DNA of 45,751 nt. It comes from an uncultured Monoglobus sp. GTDB taxonomy: Bacteria > Bacillota > Clostridia > Monoglobales > Monoglobaceae. The stretch covers positions 1-45,751 of the forward strand of contig CANQLT010000009.1 of the NCBI GenBank assembly GCA_947624775.1. The letters run 5' to 3'. The notes under the pieces were generated by a model. That model did no database searches. It saw only the letters and a program-made list of their open reading frames with translations, and had not been told where the DNA came from. Shown piece by piece: positions 43,501 through 45,751 of this stretch (positions are counted from its first letter, which is position 1; each line of letters starts with the position of its first letter). The position numbers were made by a program, and so were the translations under genes.

Positions 43501-45605
43501 GCCGCGGCGCCAGGCTCCAGCTTTACGCAGACCACGGTCATATCGTCGCTGCGCGTGTTATTATTATCCCGATTGCGGCGCACGGCCTCGTCGAGTATGA
43601 GCTGCGCCAGCTCTCCGGGCGACATTTCGATATCAATATGCTCAACCATTTCTTTTATCCAGGGGTTGTCCGGCGGAGAGGCCGCGCCGTCGCTGGTCAT
43701 GACGACGATCGAGCCGTTTTCGAGCGTTCGGGCAAAGGCTTCGATATCGCCGATCGGCACGATCCCGATAGGCAGCGAGGCGGCTCTGACGGTCTCGGTG
43801 TAGTTCGGGTGCTTGATGTAGCTGGGCTCGGCGCCGTTTTTTATAAACTCGATCTGGCCTGTGTACAGGTCGATTATGCACATATCTATCGTGGCGAAAA
43901 CGTCGCGCGCCGATTTCATTACCATTATTGAATTCACCAGCTTGACCGCAATCTTTTTGTCAAAGCCGGCGTCTAAAAAGCTGCTCAAAAGGCTTACGAT
44001 AGCTCCGCTCTCAATTGCGGCGCCATGTCCCGTTCCCATTCCGTCGCTGATGGTGACGGCCAGCTTGCCTCCGCTCAGATAATCGGTAAAGTGTCTGTCG
44101 CCGCATTCCGCGCCCGCTCCGAGCGACGCGATGCCGACAAGAGGCTCAAAGCCCTCCAGCTGGCAGAACCTTATTTTGCATTTGTTTTCTTTTTTGTTTT
44201 CGCACAGGTTATACGGGGTCGAGACCGAGATACCCAAAACCTGCTTTATGGCCGACTTGATATTGTTTCGGCAGGCCGAGAAATCGGCGCAGCCCGTGAC
44301 CCAAATCTCGACCGTGTATTTTTGGTTCTTGCCGCACACAACATCGACTCTCTCGGCATTCACGCCCATGTCCGAAAGCTTGAGTTTGAGCTCGTCCGCC
44401 GCGTCTATGTCAAAGGTGTTCTCGCCGCAAATTTCATCCGAGGCGTTTTTTATTATCTCTGATATTCCCTTAAACTGCTGTGAGTTCAGCTCGCGGCTCT
44501 CCTGCAGCTTGTGTTTCCATGTGGTGTTTATTTTGTATATTTCAAACAGGCGGTTGATCTCCGAGATCAGCGGCAGCAGATGCACGCATTTGTCCGAGAA
44601 CGACTTCGGCACGTCTCCTCGCAGAAGCGCTCCTTTGCGCTCCATTATCTCCAGGAATTTGAACATGGCGGCATAGGTGGATGAGAAATCCTTTTCCCAG
44701 CAGAAACCCGCGCGCTCGCAGTTTTTGCATATGCGGTCGGCGGCGGTGTCGAACATCAGCGCGATCTCGGTCATATCGGTATTGTCGGGACTGTCGGAGA
44801 TCTCGTCAAAGGTGGATGATATGTCCATAAAAGAGTCCGATATGCAGCTGAGTTTTTCTTTGACGTATTGCCTGAACCGCCTCGTCTCGTCCTCCTTGCG
44901 CATGTCGAAGTCGACTATCCTTTCGGCCGACATTATCACCTGCCGCGGCGTCAGATAGATCAAAACCGCCGCGGGAATGATCTCGTATATATTCGGCAGG
45001 TGCTCGTATCCCTCGGGTATGCCCAGATACAGCAGCGCCGCGCCGCCGAACAGACACAGCGCGAGGCATATGATTTTTTTGCCGAACCGCGCCGCGATCC
45101 CCAGAGCCAGGCCGCACAGCGCGAATATGGCCGTATATTCGGGAAAGCTGTCCGAGAGGCCTAAAATGATCCCGGCGAAAATTCCGCTCACGGCGCAGCG
45201 GGTGATATTTTTTCCCGTCAGCGCGATTATCCCCAGAAACAGGCACGCGAGAAAGTTTGACAGATTGAAAACATTAAACACCGTCAGATATTTTGTGCTG
45301 AGCAGAACGATCCCCGCCACAACGCAGAGGCATATTTTCTCGTCGAGCAGCAGACCGCGGCTCATAAATCCGCCGCTCAGCAGCACGCCGCGGCAGCGGT
45401 CAAATACCAAAACTCCCATCAGCATCAGCGTAACGTCGCATAAGATCAGGATCAGCCCCGCCACGGTGAACCCGACAAGGAACAGCACCGCGGTTTCGCA
45501 GACGAACATGGCCGCCCCCGCTGCCGCGCCTATAAAGCAGACCGACAAATTCTCATTGCGCTTTAGCACAAAAAGCGTCGCTTCAAACAAAACGCAGGCG
45601 GACAC
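43497..45605 (-). CDS. spoIIE: Stage II sporulation protein E, N-terminally cut
   Basis: At least 702 residues of SpoIIE, the membrane-bound PP2C phosphatase that activates sigma-F in the forespore. The rest of the multi-helix N-domain (hydrophobic segments to about residue 215), the regulatory middle with CKNCERAGFCWEKDFSSTY near 290, and the phosphatase domain with ISDGMGTGHGAAIES near 520, GAEPSYIKHP and SDDMTVVCV are all present. Compared with about 827 residues in Bacillus, roughly 110-125 N-terminal residues are missing; the frame runs into a TAG at 45618 just past the join to pilT-like sequence. The apparent GTG start has no ribosome site, so it is a broken edge, not a true start. Confidence 0.9.
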   Translation of the reverse strand: MSACVLFEATLFVLKRNENLSVCFIGAAAGAAMFVCETAVLFLVGFTVAGLILILCDVTLMLMGVLVFDRCRGVLLSGGFMSRGLLLDEKICLCVVAGIVLLSTKYLTVFNVFNLSNFLACLFLGIIALTGKNITRCAVSGIFAGIILGLSDSFPEYTAIFALCGLALGIAARFGKKIICLALCLFGGAALLYLGIPEGYEHLPNIYEIIPAAVLIYLTPRQVIMSAERIVDFDMRKEDETRRFRQYVKEKLSCISDSFMDISSTFDEISDSPDNTDMTEIALMFDTAADRICKNCERAGFCWEKDFSSTYAAMFKFLEIMERKGALLRGDVPKSFSDKCVHLLPLISEINRLFEIYKINTTWKHKLQESRELNSQQFKGISEIIKNASDEICGENTFDIDAADELKLKLSDMGVNAERVDVVCGKNQKYTVEIWVTGCADFSACRNNIKSAIKQVLGISVSTPYNLCENKKENKCKIRFCQLEGFEPLVGIASLGAGAECGDRHFTDYLSGGKLAVTISDGMGTGHGAAIESGAIVSLLSSFLDAGFDKKIAVKLVNSIMVMKSARDVFATIDMCIIDLYTGQIEFIKNGAEPSYIKHPNYTETVRAASLPIGIVPIGDIEAFARTLENGSIVVMTSDGAASPPDNPWIKEMVEHIDIEMSPGELAQLILDEAVRRNRDNNNTRSDDMTVVCVKLEPGAAA

Positions 45606-45751
45606 GCAGGCTATCGCCTACTCGATCATGAACGATGTACAGAGGGAGCGCTTCGAGGAGCGGGGCGAGTACGATATGTCGTTCTCGATAGCCGAGCTGG
45701 GCCGATACCGTGTCAATGTGTACAAGCAGAGAGGCTCAGCGGCACTGGCGC
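45604..45751 (+). pseudogene. pilT-like fragment (N-terminus missing, runs off the window)
   Basis: Reading from about 45604 gives TQAIAYSIMNDVQRERFEER, then GEYDMSFSIAELGRYRVNVY and KQRGSAALA, matching the N-terminal domain of twitching-motility ATPase PilT (residues about 60-110). The start of the gene is missing: upstream bases code for SpoIIE on the other strand. It continues past the end of the window. ACGCAGGC occurs twice close to the join (45592-45599, 45604-45611). Either a recombination event or an assembly artefact; the coding sequence itself shows no frameshift. Confidence 0.75.

Overview
The window looks like a chromosomal segment of a spore-lineage Firmicute, probably class Clostridia. 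The evidence is spoIIE, the zinc form of S14, a zinc-LID adenylate kinase, the order map / KOW protein / infA / rpmJ / rpsM / rpsK / rpsD / rpoA / rplQ, the block dnaN-recF-remB-gyrB, and Gram-positive promoters and purine-rich ribosome binding sites. A VTC / DUF4956 / CotH trio and many small toxin-antitoxin modules also fit gut-type Clostridia. I cannot name the species.

Layout. 1-3.5 kb: polyphosphate-polymerase-like VTC protein, DUF4956 membrane protein and CotH kinase-like protein in one operon. 3.5-5.2 kb: a secreted stalk-domain protein on the minus strand. 5.3-5.9 kb: a YoeB/RelB-type toxin-antitoxin pair. 6.2-8.7 kb: an amino-acid ABC transporter (lipoprotein, permease, ATPase). 8.75-26.4 kb: a perfect-consensus promoter, a structured leader and the S10-spc-alpha ribosomal superoperon from rpsJ to rplQ, with secY, adk, map, infA and rpoA, and with an unexpected CapA-like lipoprotein gene between infA and rpmJ. 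26.4-28.3 kb: an accessory island with two more toxin-antitoxin pairs on the minus strand, a 45-nt duplicated promoter flank and, on the plus strand, a self-contained structured RNA followed by a cysteine-rich mini-protein and an orphan HicB-like protein. 28.4-32.1 kb: an operon under a perfect palindromic operator that encodes a ribbon-helix-helix regulator, an SPFH/zinc-ribbon protein, a membrane protein and a zinc-ribbon membrane protein. 32.1-36.4 kb: a GH26-like secreted hydrolase, a Na+/Ca2+-type antiporter, a small membrane protein and a flavodiiron protein. 36.6-41.3 kb: dnaN, recF, remB and gyrB, without dnaA next to them. 41.3-43.5 kb: a ThyX-like protein and a VIT-like protein. 43.5-45.6 kb: spoIIE on the minus strand, cut at its N-terminus. 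45.6-45.75 kb: a fragment of pilT on the plus strand.

How the parts work together. The core block supplies ribosomal proteins, the protein-export channel, alpha subunit of RNA polymerase and initiation factor. Several non-coding gaps in it (upstream of rpsJ, between secY and adk, between rpmJ and rpsM) fold into strong hairpins and may be feedback-control sites. The most promising uncharacterised material is at 26.9-28.7 kb: a promoter-hairpin-terminator RNA unit feeding a Cys-rich/HicB gene pair, and an RHH-controlled SPFH operon whose operator is an 18-bp perfect palindrome lying between its -35 and -10 boxes. The last 150 bases look like a rearrangement or assembly joint, so neither spoIIE nor pilT should be called truncated in the organism without checking reads.
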